This document shows, one piece after another, positions 1 to 10,599 of a stretch of 24,288 nucleotides of DNA. The notes under the pieces are model-generated. The model was not told where the DNA came from. It worked only from the letters and a program-made list of their open reading frames with translations, and made no database searches. The position numbers were made by a program, and so were the translations under genes. Numbering within the stretch: position 1 is the stretch's first letter; every line of letters starts with the position of its first letter. This DNA comes from Phallusia fumigata (lineage: Eukaryota > Chordata > Ascidiacea > Phlebobranchia > Ascidiidae), in contig QXVZ01018518.1 of assembly GCA_008931825.1 (NCBI GenBank), forward strand, positions 3,460-27,747. Reading direction: 5' to 3'.

Positions 1-169
1 GCAAATTTATTTGCAATAATGAGGACAAAACGGCTTTACAAATGGGTTTTGTATGTATGGAAGGTTTTAAACATGTACTAATTGCATATTAGATGCATAA
101 GGGAAACCGATTACACGAGTCGACGTTTTTACAGTCAGAGGTTACAAGTTTTTAGCAGGGTGTAAATTG
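1..169. other. Left-edge intergenic sequence
   Basis: AT-rich non-coding sequence left of the duplicated block. I see no exon, RNA gene or repeat in it. It begins with a near-palindromic A/T-rich stretch. Confidence 0.4.
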
Positions 170-1115
170 TATTTCGCTACTTGGCTGTATCGATTTCGCA
201 AACTTCAAACATTATTGCATCATTCCTCGACTGACACAGAAGCCAAGTTTTTAACGCTTTGCGACCAATCACAGCGTAGTTCTATTTGTGGACACGCAAT
301 CGCCCGAGGTTGGAAAAGTATCGTCACTATCTGTGCTGCGGTTAGCCCGCAGACGGGAAATGCACATTTCCATCAGCAACATGGGACGCAACGCTAGTAT
401 GGTAAACAATATACGACATAAAGATAGGGCGTGACATACTATCACATACCCGAGACACTCGCATGGGGTAAAGACCGATAAATTTAGCGAATGAGGTGGA
501 GATGCGTTGGCGATGTTGAAGTGGATTTTCAGATAATATTAACGTGGGCGCGCAGCGCTCTGAGAAAGTCTGTGTTGTTTCCCAGGCATAAGCAGACGGT
601 TTTTTGTTAACTCCCCCGAGCTGGGTATTTGCCGTCGCTCTCCCCCGGGGGCGAAATTTCTAGTCTCGGAAGTCGTTGTTTATCAGCTTTCGTCTAGCGC
701 TGAATATGGGCCGCAACGTTGTCTGCCTCTTATTCGCCGCGTGGATTCTAAGCCAGCAGGGTGACTGACAAGCATAACGCAACCACCGAAAATTGTATAT
801 ACTGACGGGTCATTGTTCTCTTGGTGTAAAATGCAGGAAAGATGCGACAACAAAGCGTTGGCAGTGTTACCATTGTTTGGTGTGTGTATACCTCATTGGG
901 CCATCGAAACTTGACTTGTTTTGAGCCGAGTACGATCTGAACCAATGTTCGCCATAGACCACATGTAAAAACGTTTTCCAAAGACTCCACCATATTATAA
1001 ACGTTAGAAACACCGTTCGTACAATGTCACACGCATGATCAAAAGGTTTACTTTATGCGTCCGACGTAACTGCTGCGTGAAATGAATTATTTATTCCGTT
1101 TTGTGGTTACCTGCT
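170..1115. repeat. First copy of a 0.95 kb block duplicated at 10600-11552
   Basis: The sequence from TATTTCGCTACTTGGC to GGTTACCTGCT is found again at 10600-11552 in the same orientation. By eye the two copies differ by a handful of substitutions, small changes near 381-425, and one replaced or inserted stretch near 922-930 that makes the second copy longer. Open frames inside it (167-397 plus, 748-993 minus) are not kept equally in both copies, so I regard it as non-coding. It contains a CCCCCGGGGG palindrome at 642-651. It is either the other haplotype of the block or a dispersed repeat. Confidence 0.9.
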
Positions 1116-1671
1116 GCGTGGCGCCCGGTGATTGCTTAGAAGCGGGGTGACGTTGCTGCTGAGGAATGGCGCCTCCGATAGATGGCAGTGTGGAGTTTGA
1201 CACGTGACCGTGGGTGGTGATGAATTCCTGGCACTTTTCGACAACGTAGGGTATTTGTAAATAGCACGCCGAACACATAACCTGAGATAGTAAATGGAGT
1301 TGTTAGTTTTACCTAGTGCGTATTACCGAGATAGGGAAATCTGTTATGGAACGACTATTTTTACGAGTTCCATTCTGAAATAAACCCTTCCGACCCTCGT
1401 TGAATCGATTTCCCCGCAGTCTAACCCCGGGGAGAATCTGCGGCCGTGAAATTCACAGGGGAACAAAAACCAATACGATGCTATACAGTGCAATGGGGAC
1501 GACGTGTGCAGTAAAAGATAAGCACAACTAATAGTATCCTGGGCACGAAAGCGGGTCATTCAAACATTTAGAATCGTCAGGCCCTGGGGCTATGCAAGGT
1601 CGGTCGCAATTTCGCACAATCGTAAATCACGCGCGCTGGGGCTAACTGCGCAAGTCCGTCGCCCAAATGCG

Positions 1672-1689
1672 GTTTAAACCGGTTTAAAC
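1672..1689. repeat. 18-bp perfect palindrome
   Basis: GTTTAAACCGGTTTAAAC reads identically on both strands with no spacer. It consists of two GTTTAAAC octamers around CCGG. About 0.1 perfect 18-bp palindrome would be expected by chance in a window of this size. No function is evident. Confidence 0.85.
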
Positions 1690-3865
1690 TCGAACTTCGC
1701 CGCGGGAGCAATCCCTGACTTAACACGCCCGACAGAGGGCAAGACATTTGCCAAGACTGTGATGGTTCATCCGGGTTCCCCATGCGAACAAACTGTCAGA
1801 TTAATGACTTGTTTGTGCAGACGCTTGCAGACATCGCTGCATTGGCAGTAGGGGCGATCTAAATTAACGACGCTGCCATTGTTGCTATTATCGGAACTAG
1901 GAGAGATGGTTCAAGCTATTGACAACTCGCGAAAACACACACGTCCGGCCATTCCGAAAGCAAAACTCATTGTGAGCTAAATTTTCCCCGGCGTCCGAAA
2001 AAAAAACGAGATTTTCCTGGCAGAAACAAACAGGGGACGTCGTTTTAGTCCGGAAACCGCATTGTCTAAAGCGAAACTACTCATGGGAAAGCAAAAACCA
2101 ACGCGCTATATACAGACTATCCCGAACAAGCACAGGACGCAAGAGGACAGCGTTTACTGCGCGTCTGGGAATATCAATGCGCGGTTTACGGGGGGCGACT
2201 GTAATCGACCTCGCATTAAAACGAACAATTTGCGAGCGCTCCTACTCCGAGTGGGGCATTACAACAACGACCTCGAACGCGGCTTATCACGCCTGGCTTG
2301 GCAGCGCTTTAATAAAACAATAAAACGCCCCGGAGATGAAGACTGGAAAGGGGGCGATCCACATAGTTGCGCCACATAAGGACCTGGAAGTGTTGGGTTT
2401 ACCAAATGGCTCCACTGGTGCGCATATGGCGAGCTTGGAGTTTGAGGTGAGTTATCAAGATGTTGTTTTATCGAAATGCGTTTATTCAATGGGGCAGTTT
2501 ATTCATCTATTACGCCTTGTTACACGAGCGTTTCTGTCCACCAAATGTTTTTAGCATTTCTCAGCATGTGTTAGATCACTTAAAATGGCGACATGTAAGC
2601 GGCGATAATTTACCCGCAAACCCACTTCCCAACGGGTTCGTGGAGTCGGTTCAGTTCGGTTCGGGTTCACACCTCGACCTTTTCCTAATAACTGGAGTTC
2701 TTCGTCCCTCTTACAAGGCGCATGAAAACAGCAAAATGCGTCGCATGGCTTTCTTTTAAGGGGTGGGCGGTCTAAATGCGCCGTCTTAGGTTATGCATCG
2801 TACAGGGGCCGAATGCACTAAATTCAACCGGTCAGGTTGCTGGGGAGGAGCCAGGCGATGGTGGGAGAAGAGAAAGAAACAACGACATGCGCGGCGAGGG
2901 CAAATCCGGCGCGGGAGGCGGGAATAATAACCCGGAGAAACCCAGCGACGGCGGTGGCCAGGCCCGTTAATGGCTTTTCATTATTTCGCCACAACAAAAA
3001 AGCAGGTCCAGGCCATATGAGCGCGCATTGATCGTTGCCGCTCGCCCGCGGGGTATAACCAAGTGTCGCGTTACGTCGACCTCCCGGGGGACTGTGGGGA
3101 CGCTGGACGACATTCACCAATGCCCTGCGGAGCACCATGAGGCGCAAGACAAAAGTTGCAACGCTCCCGGCCGAAGTCGAGGCGCACCCCTGGAGACAGT
3201 GTGAGGAACAAGATCGTATCCCGAAAGGGAAACTTGAATCCTTGGCCTTATATTGCGAATAATTGCTTTCCCTGGCGTGTTCTAAGGCCCGCGAAAGTTG
3301 AAGACACAGGGGAACTAAACATAGAAATTTGAACGAGAAATCTGCACAAACTCAACCCTGTTCAACGGTGTGCATAATAAATCGTCCTATTCGTTTTTAG
3401 CAATTATATCAGTTTAAGAATGGGTGAGAAGCAATCGGCACATTTGCTGGCAAGACGGAGTTCAACGAAGTTCATTGTGGGCCGGCCCTGTCAACTACGT
3501 TGGCATCTTGGAAGGGTCGCGATTGACGTGCAAAAGTTAGCTCGTCGGGTGCGTGCTGAAAAACGTGCTGACAGGCGTGGCAAGCCGCTGCACAAGGTGA
3601 AAGAACGCGTCACGAGCGGACAGGTCATCGCGCGGGAACACAGGCCACGTGACAAGTGTTGGCCAGTACACAAACGGCAAATGGCATTAAAGCCCTCCTG
3701 CATATTGGCGAGGAAACAACGTTACAATTTACAGACATAGGTAGGGTGTAATCAAAACTGTTATCCCAACGGGTCCGTTGTCACCGTACCCCACAAACCG
3801 CACATAGACCCTAATTCGTCAAGCTTCGAGTAGGAAGGAAGGGTGACAGGCGAAAGAGTGGGGAG

Positions 3866-3882
3866 AAAGCCAGAGAGAACTT
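3866..3882 (+). repeat. 17-bp direct repeat, copy 1 (copy 2 at 4689-4705)
   Basis: AAAGCCAGAGAGAACTT occurs here and again at 4689-4705, about 820 bp away and in the same orientation. The flanks do not match, so this is a short dispersed match and not a long duplication. Confidence 0.7.
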
Positions 3883-4688
3883 GCGAGGGTCCATACTCGC
3901 TTCGCAACTAAGCTCACAGCAAATGGGGCCGCGACAGCCGTGATTCGCGACCCAAACGTCAGAACCGGATGCAGCGGCGCGCACAGTGGCGCGTGTGAAA
4001 CGGAAGAGCTCGCTCATTCGCGTTTCCACGCAGCGGGTCAACAATGCAACCCATTTCGAGTGTCAAAATCTACGGGTCCCGAGCGGCTGGGCTGTCTGTG
4101 GAACTCTGCTGCCCAGAAAAAAATCTAGCACGTAGTGACTCCTTGCACATCAGTTAATTTGTGGGACACGCGGCAATCATGGCGTCACGTTTTCGGCATC
4201 AAGTGTACGCACATGCGCCAAATTAAAAACTCGTAACACATAAACAACGCCATAAATGACAACAGCCAGTTTTGGGTCGGGAATGACGCAACAAAGTCTG
4301 GAGCGTGTGGACAGCCGGGAATGTTCTGCTTGGAGCGGACGGAAGACGTGTTTCCAGCGGGTAATTAACAAGCTGTGACCCAAAACGGGCTCTGGTGTTC
4401 TGGTCTACGCAGGTAGCGATGCCGTGAAAGGTCCCGGCTGGTAGATTCGCACAACGCACGCAGGAACGCCAATTCATCACGGTCGGGAAATGGTGGTGAC
4501 ACGTGACAGGTGGTGGACGAGTGACGCGTTGCCAGTGTCACGAATGCAGCAGGCAGGACATGGGGAATGCCTCCTGTCTCGATCAAGTTGATCCAACATC
4601 CCCACTGCGGCGTGTCAACATGTCGCAACAGGTTGGTGGGTGAGTGACGGCGGCGCAGACATCCCAATGACAGTACAAAACACGTGTA

Positions 4689-4744
4689 AAAGCCAGAGAG
4701 AACTTAGGGTAACGCAAAATTGGTTCATACAGGGTAACGCAAAA
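4689..4744 (+). repeat. 17-bp repeat copy 2 followed by a 14-bp tandem-spaced repeat
   Basis: The second copy of the 17-mer found at 3866-3882 lies at 4689-4705. It runs directly into AGGGTAACGCAAAA at 4706-4719, which is repeated at 4731-4744 after an 11-bp spacer. This is a small repeat cluster of unknown origin with no coding evidence. Confidence 0.65.
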
Positions 4745-4831
4745 GTTGATTTTTGTAACGGCTGTGGAAGTATTTCTTTGTTTTGAGCATTGCTGCTGGA
4801 TAACAGAAGTCTAAACCATCTTTCTTTTAAG

Positions 4832-4854
4832 TTGAGGGTCAAAAAAACCCTCAA
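4832..4854. repeat. Small hairpin, 8-bp perfect arms
   Basis: TTGAGGGT at 4832-4839 pairs with ACCCTCAA at 4847-4854 across a 7-nt A-rich loop. It could form a stem-loop in RNA, but there is no gene next to it. Confidence 0.5.
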
Positions 4855-6268
4855 AAATGTGCAGTCGACTCACAACACCCAACTTAACAGGTTCAATCGA
4901 CCGTCAAAAGAAGTTAACTCATTCCAATCAGCCGTCGGCTGCCGTGTGAAGTAGGTGCGACGAACTTAAAATCAGCAGGCACTTGTTATTAAAGTTCCTT
5001 AGGCGCTGTAGCTCAACGGGGATTAAGAATTGCGGGGACAGCCCTGGGCGATAGAAGCAACCTCGACCGCTTCACAACCAATTAAACGCTCGACCTTTCC
5101 TAGGATAGTGCGCAGAAAAACAACGTGCCTACGGGGCAACAAGTTCTGGCTCTCGCCATGACGACTTGTTTTTTTGCATGTCGACCAATCGGAAGCGGCC
5201 ACCGGGAATCACGTGACCCATGAGTTTGGCTCGCAGCTACTTCTGCTAACGATGTTGAGACTAATCGTTTGGCGGTCACACGCAGTGATCCCAACAGCGA
5301 TATCAAAAGGAAAGATGCCGCGACGTTAATTAGGAACTGCGCATCAGACTGAGGGTTTCGACACGAACGCTGTAATGGAACCAAATTTGGAATCATGCGT
5401 TGTATGCGATCGTATTTTTGAAAGTGCTGATTTTCGAGCCCTATGTGTGCACAGTCCACATATTACGACACCAGGGACCATGAAATTGTTCACCCATGTT
5501 TAACTTCCGCAACAAAATGGTATTCATCCGGTCTAAAGACACAGATCTCTAGCAAGCAAGTGTAAAACCTAAAATACACGAGGCTTCATTGACCGAGAAT
5601 ACAAGACAAAATCTCATAGGCTTATCGCGGAAAGGGTCATAAACCGAGATGCGCGGCGGTTTGAAACAGCGGGAGTTCCTGCTTAATTCCATCAACAATG
5701 CAAAGCCGGCGAGATGCAAGGGGCCATGTTGCATTTCACATAGATCGGTTTCGGTTAATCTGTCATGTCACGCAGCTACCACTCGCAACACGGTAGCTGT
5801 TCTAACGTGTCAAGTCAACTCGTCAAAATTCACATAAGTCATGCAACCGACAGGGTATGACAGGTTTGTCGGCATGCTTGATGAAACCATATGCTGGCAA
5901 CGAGAAGCATTCGGGGGTGAACGCGCTATGGGCCTAAACGAATACAAAGCATCTCAAATATTTGAATTCGTCGCAAAAGCCATACGCCCCAGCACCACAC
6001 ACCCAGTCTTCTACACATGCACCTGGGCCTGACACACGTTGCGTATACATTTGGCACAAACTGCGCCTTTCCAAGTCTAAATGTATGGAAAACCGCAACG
6101 TGGGCAAATGTATGGAAACCCAGTGGGTACGTGGAAACGATTGTTAAGCGGCTGTTGAAGAACCATATGGTGCTGGGCGACTCCCGGTTATAAGACAGGC
6201 AGCGGCAGGCTCGTCGGCGTCGAGAGTGTTTCGGCCCCCTTGTTTCTCGCCTCCACCACAGCATTGAG

Positions 6269-6280
6269 TGTGCGCGCACA
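6269..6280. repeat. 12-bp alternating purine-pyrimidine palindrome
   Basis: TGTGCGCGCACA is perfectly palindromic and alternates purine and pyrimidine, as in Z-DNA-prone sequence. It is followed by a GTGCGTGTGC run. No gene context. Confidence 0.45.
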
Positions 6281-9082
6281 TCTGTGCGTGTGCAGCTACA
6301 AGGAAAGGGCCTGGGATGGATCGCGCCGGCCTGTCTAAACACCCTCTGCGCGCGCCCGGGGCTAGCAAATAACTGCCTGCTCCAAGTGGGATAACCGTTC
6401 GTTGCCAAGCATCGCACATCGCGAAAACGTTCTGGGGAAGAGCGAAAGGCCAGTTTTAGAGCTCGCGTCTGCCAGGACACATCTCGGGGTTGGTAAATGC
6501 CAGTGTTGCTTGGATAGAAACTGCCTAATGGGAGCCATTGTCTAAAACCACATATCAATCAATTTGCGGAACAGGCCCGGGCACGATTTGCTTCGCAACA
6601 CTTTCGATAACAAATACCGCTGGGTCCAATTTCGAAGCGGCGTTATGGTTTTTGGGAGTCCATAAGGCGCTAATCGATCGCATTGGCGGCAAATATTGCG
6701 CGTAGCTTCGTCCACCCGGGGTTTTCCTGCACTGCGGTTCCCCTTATGAATGTGCAGAAAATTTCCTACGCGTAAAAAACCCGCTCCCACATACAGCCAA
6801 CAGCGTGATGTGGGAGGTTTATAATTAAACTTGCGAGCTGCTCTATTCCCAAGGGAACACTGGGAGCAAACCCATAAAGGCGCGCAAGCTCGTCCCCCAC
6901 ATACAACACATTCGAAATCATAAAAAAAACATGCGCACACATTTCGTAAAAGCGCAAACTATGATCCATACACCGAAGGTGGACACACAGGCAAATAGCA
7001 GTTTACAAGACAGTAAATAAGACGACATGGAAGGTTTCCCCACGTTCGGGGCCCCGGGGTGTGCACTGGTGACTCAGTGCGGTGACAGGCCTACATGCGT
7101 CCGATCAACAAATCACGATGCGAAAACCGGACATATTTAGCTCAAGGTGCCTGTTTTCCCAGCTTTATCATGTGTTTGAATATAAAGTAATTTTTTTTCT
7201 ACTAACAAATCATGTTTAAAACGTTCGAAATTGTGAAACGGCAAAAATAACCCTTTCCGGTATATTCGTTGTTTTATTTGGAACGACATAGAGAAACTGT
7301 TTTTTTTATCACTGTGGAAAGAAAAATCTAGATTTTGTGTTTTCTGAGAACAAAGGCGGACTCCCAAGCAGTCAAATACGTGGACCCGGCACACATCCGC
7401 TGGGAAATCGTAGTTGCGCACGATTCGACCCAGGCGACGGAACAAAGAACCGAGGCTGTGAAGTGGGTGTTCGACCTTCCGAAGTACACATTCGCAGGAA
7501 GGTTTTTCACAAAAGGGCGCCCAGGAGGGTACGCCCCGCGGGGCCATTGTGTTTATAACTCTCGGCTTTGTGTGCCTTGCGTGGCGCGCGGTCCGACGAT
7601 AAGAAAACTCGCCTATATCCTGTTACTGGACCTCATTAGTAGGGCGACAATGGGGTTGCTACCCCACAAACCGACAAAGCCTTATGTTCCCATCTACTAC
7701 CGTATGACATAGAAATCGAGCGCCCAGACATAGCGGGATGCCCAAATCGGGCAGGACACGCAGGTCTGACCCGACAAACACGCAATCGACTGGACATAAA
7801 TTGAAAACGACATGTTATATTTATGGTTTCTATTTACAGAATCGGTACAGGTTACCCCCTTGCGCTGTCTTATCAATCCGGCCTACTATTGATTTTAAAA
7901 TAAGCACCAGCGAAAAACGCTTACAGCATGTAAGTTTGGGAATGGAAAACATGCCACGACGGCAACGGACGCTCACAGCGGATGCGTCACAAAACTTGGT
8001 GTATCGTCGTCCTTCCGCGAAAAATGTGTAAACCAGCTTGCCGTGATCTACAGGACACCCGCTGCGCCGGCTCGGGCGGTCATGTTTACCAAATGCCAAA
8101 AAGGGATGGATGCAAATCGAAAAGCTCCGCAACTTGCGCCCCGACCAAAAGAATCGGTCACATTTGAATTAAACAAATTCGGATGGTGAGCACAATGAAG
8201 GGGCATGATTAAAATACAGCATCGAGTCAAATTTACATCCGAGAACTATAAGGGCTTCCCAATTTGGGATACGAAGCCAACACGTCCTATGGACTGCGTT
8301 GATATAAAATGACTTGAATACCGAAATGGCGGGGATGAACTCAACAATCGACCTGCGGAACTATACACAACAAATGGTACTGGGACACAAACGGCATGGA
8401 TCATGTCATCGACAATCAAAGCTCGTCTATTGTCATTGCGGTATTACAAATGACAGAGACCCTTTGTGTGTCTACAAATTCGTGCACGTGGCAAAATTTG
8501 GGCATGTTTTTGAAACGCAAACTATAACGCAATACGTAACCAATCTTGGGAATCGATGCATAGTTTTTTTTTAATGTACGTGACACCTTTTAACGGTGGG
8601 AGTCACTTTGGGTCGTTGTCATTAGCGTGTGTGGCCATAACCAAGTGCCGGGGGCGATTACAGTCGTTGCCTGAAGGCCGCAAATCAACACTCCCATTAA
8701 AACGTAGTCCCTTCAGCATTCGCCTGCAACTCACGGTCAAACGAAATTATGCCTCGCAAGGCACAACCATACTTGGCAAATCAGTGCTGCAGCAACCAGG
8801 TCACACATTCTAACCCACTTTGTTGCATTAATTCTGTGGAAATTGGGCCAAAGGTGTGATGACGCACTGGTGCCTCACAGGCATGCTGTGGAAACTCCAA
8901 AAGTGGCCAATGAGCCAGTTAAACTTTTACTGTTACCTTCAATATTGGTTTGGATCAATCACTACAGCCTAAAACATTTCTCAGATACTTGTGATATGTT
9001 AGAAAAAACATGTGACAGTCACAACCTCCTGAAATTCTTTAAAATATTGTGAACATATATTTACAAAAACAAAATGTCTTAC

Positions 9083-9224
9083 CTGCATTACTGTGCTTTG
9101 ACTGAGGCATAGTTGCGATGTATAGACAAAGTCCAGTATTTTTGCAAATCCTGTACTGTTGACAATCATAGGAATGTCAATGATTCCATCATGCTTTTCT
9201 TTATTTGGCTTGCAGAACAAATCC
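9083..9224 (-). CDS. BTB gene coding exon 3
   Basis: 142 nt between a T-rich TTTTTTTAG acceptor and a strong GTAAGA donor. It encodes (R)DLFCKPNKEKHDG, then IIDIPMIVNSTG and FAKILDFVYTSQLCLSQSTV, then MQ. This covers the middle of the BTB fold; it ends in phase 0 before the usual last two helices. Confidence 0.9.
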
Positions 9225-9603
9225 CTAAAAAAACACCACACTACAAGAACCAAGTGGATACTACACCATCAATTTCTAGCAACAACTAATCTTATAAGCT
9301 GTAGGTGGAAAGGCTGACAACATTATAACATAAACCTGTTTATTGACATAAAAATACCTGAAGTAGCCCATGGCTGATGCAAGAACATTTACGTGTGCCT
9401 TGAAAAGATGTCCCTGCACTCTGATTGTAATGTCACAAAGCGACCCCTACAATAAAGTAAAAATTTCAGAATTTATCATATTTTGGGCTTGCATACAAAT
9501 AAATTAATAAATAACCAGTTACCTTCAATCTTTGTTCATTCAGGCCCAGCAGGAGGGACGAAGGGTGCTCTGCTGATTCACAGACGTACATTCGGGTAGC
9601 CAT
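9083..9603 (-). CDS. BTB/POZ-domain protein, N-terminal three coding exons (3' part not found)
   Basis: Three minus-strand exons (9603-9523, 9446-9358, 9224-9083) join in frame through GT-AG introns (phase 0, then phase 2) into a 104-residue N-terminal segment. Reading order: MATRMYVCESAEH, then PSSLLLGLNEQRLKG, SLCDITIRVQGHLFKAHVNV, LASAMGYFRDLF, a linker PNKEKHDG, then IIDIPMIV, FAKILDFVYTSQLCLSQSTV and MQ. This is the BTB fold: LNEQR helix, CDITIRV strand, FKAHVNVLA, YFRDLF, and the FxxILDFVYTSQL helix-strand. Known family: BTB domains dimerise and often recruit co-repressors; the LNEQR..CDI pattern is typical of BTB-zinc-finger transcription factors, so a nuclear regulator is likely but inferred. 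The start is the first ATG (CAAAATCATGG context). The last helices of the BTB fold and any zinc fingers are missing. The next exon should start in phase 0 below 9083, but I found no match to the expected helix there. Confidence 0.88.
9358..9446 (-). CDS. BTB gene coding exon 2
   Basis: 89 nt between an ATTGTAG acceptor and a GTATT donor. It encodes GSLCDITIRVQGHLFKAH and then VNVLASAMGYF, holding the CDITI strand and the FKAHVNVLA core. It ends in phase 2, leaving AG to form an Arg codon with the next exon. Confidence 0.9.
9523..9603 (-). CDS. BTB gene coding exon 1
   Basis: 81 nt, 27 codons, from the ATG at 9603 to a GTAAC donor at 9522. It encodes MATRMYVCESAEHPSS and then LLLGLNEQRLK, the first helix of a BTB domain. 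It ends in phase 0. No in-frame upstream ATG was seen before stops. Confidence 0.88.
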
Positions 9604-10486
9604 GATTTTGTGGTGACTTTTGTGCTAACAATTTTTAATTCATCACACTGATAGTGGTCAGCAAATTTAATTTTTTAAATTTGTTAAATCATAGTCCACT
9701 TGTAACACCACACATAACTAGAAATAAAAGTTAATAATAAGTCATACAAACTACTTATGACACACTGTCATGTAGAAGGTATTGTACCAAACAAGTTGCC
9801 TGTCTGAACAAATGCACTTACTTATGTCCTAAATTTTTGGTAGAAAGAGCATGCCTTGTTATAGCCTTAAATTATTAACTTCAAGTTTTCCTTAAGTCAG
9901 GCTACTTTATTAACATGTACACCATTATTACCTCAGAGCAGAAGTCAGTTTTAACACACTTTCTTTATATCTGGTACGAAAATAAGTATTTTACAATCAT
10001 TTATCTCAAAAACTCTACTATTGCCGTATTGTTAGTTTGTTACCCTTCTCTCGACAGAGCACAGCAAAGCATACACGCACACTAACTCAGCCATATGCAG
10101 TACCCACTACCAGTACCATATGACGTTTCTACCCAATCGACCCCCGGGTAAAGAAAGAAAAAAAAGCTCGCGTTCGGGACTCCCCGCTTAGCATCGCACG
10201 CTTCACTGCACTCAGCATGAGAAACAGAAGCGGTGGTTTTTTAAGTGTTCGAAACGAAACATACTTTTGGTTGTATACGCTTTAAATTTATGAATACTTT
10301 TGCATCCTCCATAAATTCGTAATTAAGCGCAAGTGTTGTGGTAGCGAGTTTTCTAGAAATGGGTAAAAAAACAAGAAAAACGTTTCGTGAAACGTTGTTG
10401 AAATTACACCCGATGTTCCATTCGCTAGATGGCGATCAAGTGTAAGCCTAACTATACTTCAGGCGAGTCCATAAACCCTTTTGATT
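9604..10486. other. 5' region of the BTB gene: probable 5' UTR/intron and promoter zone
   Basis: No coding sequence seen. On the minus strand this lies upstream of the BTB start codon. From 9604 to about 10020 it is AT-rich and almost free of CpG; from about 10060 CpG rises abruptly (7 or more in 10141-10200, near CCCCCGGGTAAAG and GCTCGCGTTCGGG). A CpG-rich promoter about 450-600 bp upstream of the start codon, with 5' UTR or intron between, would explain the pattern. No TATA box stands out. A possible minus-strand splice acceptor (ATTGTTAG) lies near 9632. Confidence 0.4.
10379..10396. repeat. Interrupted palindrome upstream of the BTB gene
   Basis: AACGTTTC at 10379-10386 and GAAACGTT at 10389-10396 are inverted around a 2-bp centre. 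GAAACG-type half sites could bind a dimeric regulator, but this is only a possibility. Confidence 0.45.
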
Positions 10487-10598
10487 CTCATACAAGAGCT
10501 GAAGGGTGTGATTTTTTAAAGTTATTTTCCCCCACATGCACCATTTCCCAATTATTGCGAACATCGAACTGCTTGATATCGCGTTTTTTTCTGTTGCT
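10487..10598. repeat. End of contig A, repeated at 11554-11663
   Basis: The sequence from CTCATACAAGAGCTGAAG to TTTCTGTTGCT recurs at 11554-11663, differing by one substitution in the AAAGTT stretch and by poly-T length. The first copy ends at the gap base and the second starts at the next gap, so this is an unmerged contig overlap. Confidence 0.93.
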
Positions 10599-10599
10599 N
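10599..10599. other. Assembly gap (single n)
   Basis: Undetermined base between contig A and the inserted contig B; the sequence on the two sides is not continuous. Confidence 0.95.

Larger units (their letters stand above)
1116..8880. other. Long CpG-rich stretch without recognisable genes
   Basis: I see no recognisable protein domain, tRNA, rRNA or transposon in about 7.8 kb. Base composition is fairly balanced and CpG is frequent (for example 8 CpG in the 60 bases 7381-7440), unlike the CpG-poor DNA that starts near 8880. The longest open frames (106 residues at 3420-3740 plus, 136 residues at 7137-7547 minus, 210 residues at 5926-6558 minus) resemble no family I know and lack convincing splice or poly(A) context. 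Only small palindromes and short direct repeats stand out. In invertebrates with mosaic methylation, CpG-rich DNA like this is normally the unmethylated, intergenic compartment. Confidence 0.5.

Noticed and set aside
167-397. 76-codon plus-strand frame present in both copies of the 0.95 kb block
   Set aside because: Sharing is expected from the duplication itself; there is no splice or domain evidence, and other frames in the block are not preserved.
3420-3740. 106-codon basic plus-strand frame
   Set aside because: Arg/Lys-rich but without any ribosomal-protein, histone or other family pattern, and with an overlapping equally open frame on the other strand.
5004-5075. tRNA-like stretch with an A-box-like TAGCTCAACGGG
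   Set aside because: No proper B box, no acceptor-stem pairing between the ends and no cloverleaf could be drawn.
5926-6558. 210-codon minus-strand open frame in CpG-rich DNA
   Set aside because: No recognisable motif, unusual Arg/Cys/Trp-rich composition as expected of a chance frame in GC-rich DNA, and no splice or poly(A) context.
7137-7547. 136-codon minus-strand frame
   Set aside because: No domain recognised; it spans a composition change and a poly-T/A stretch.
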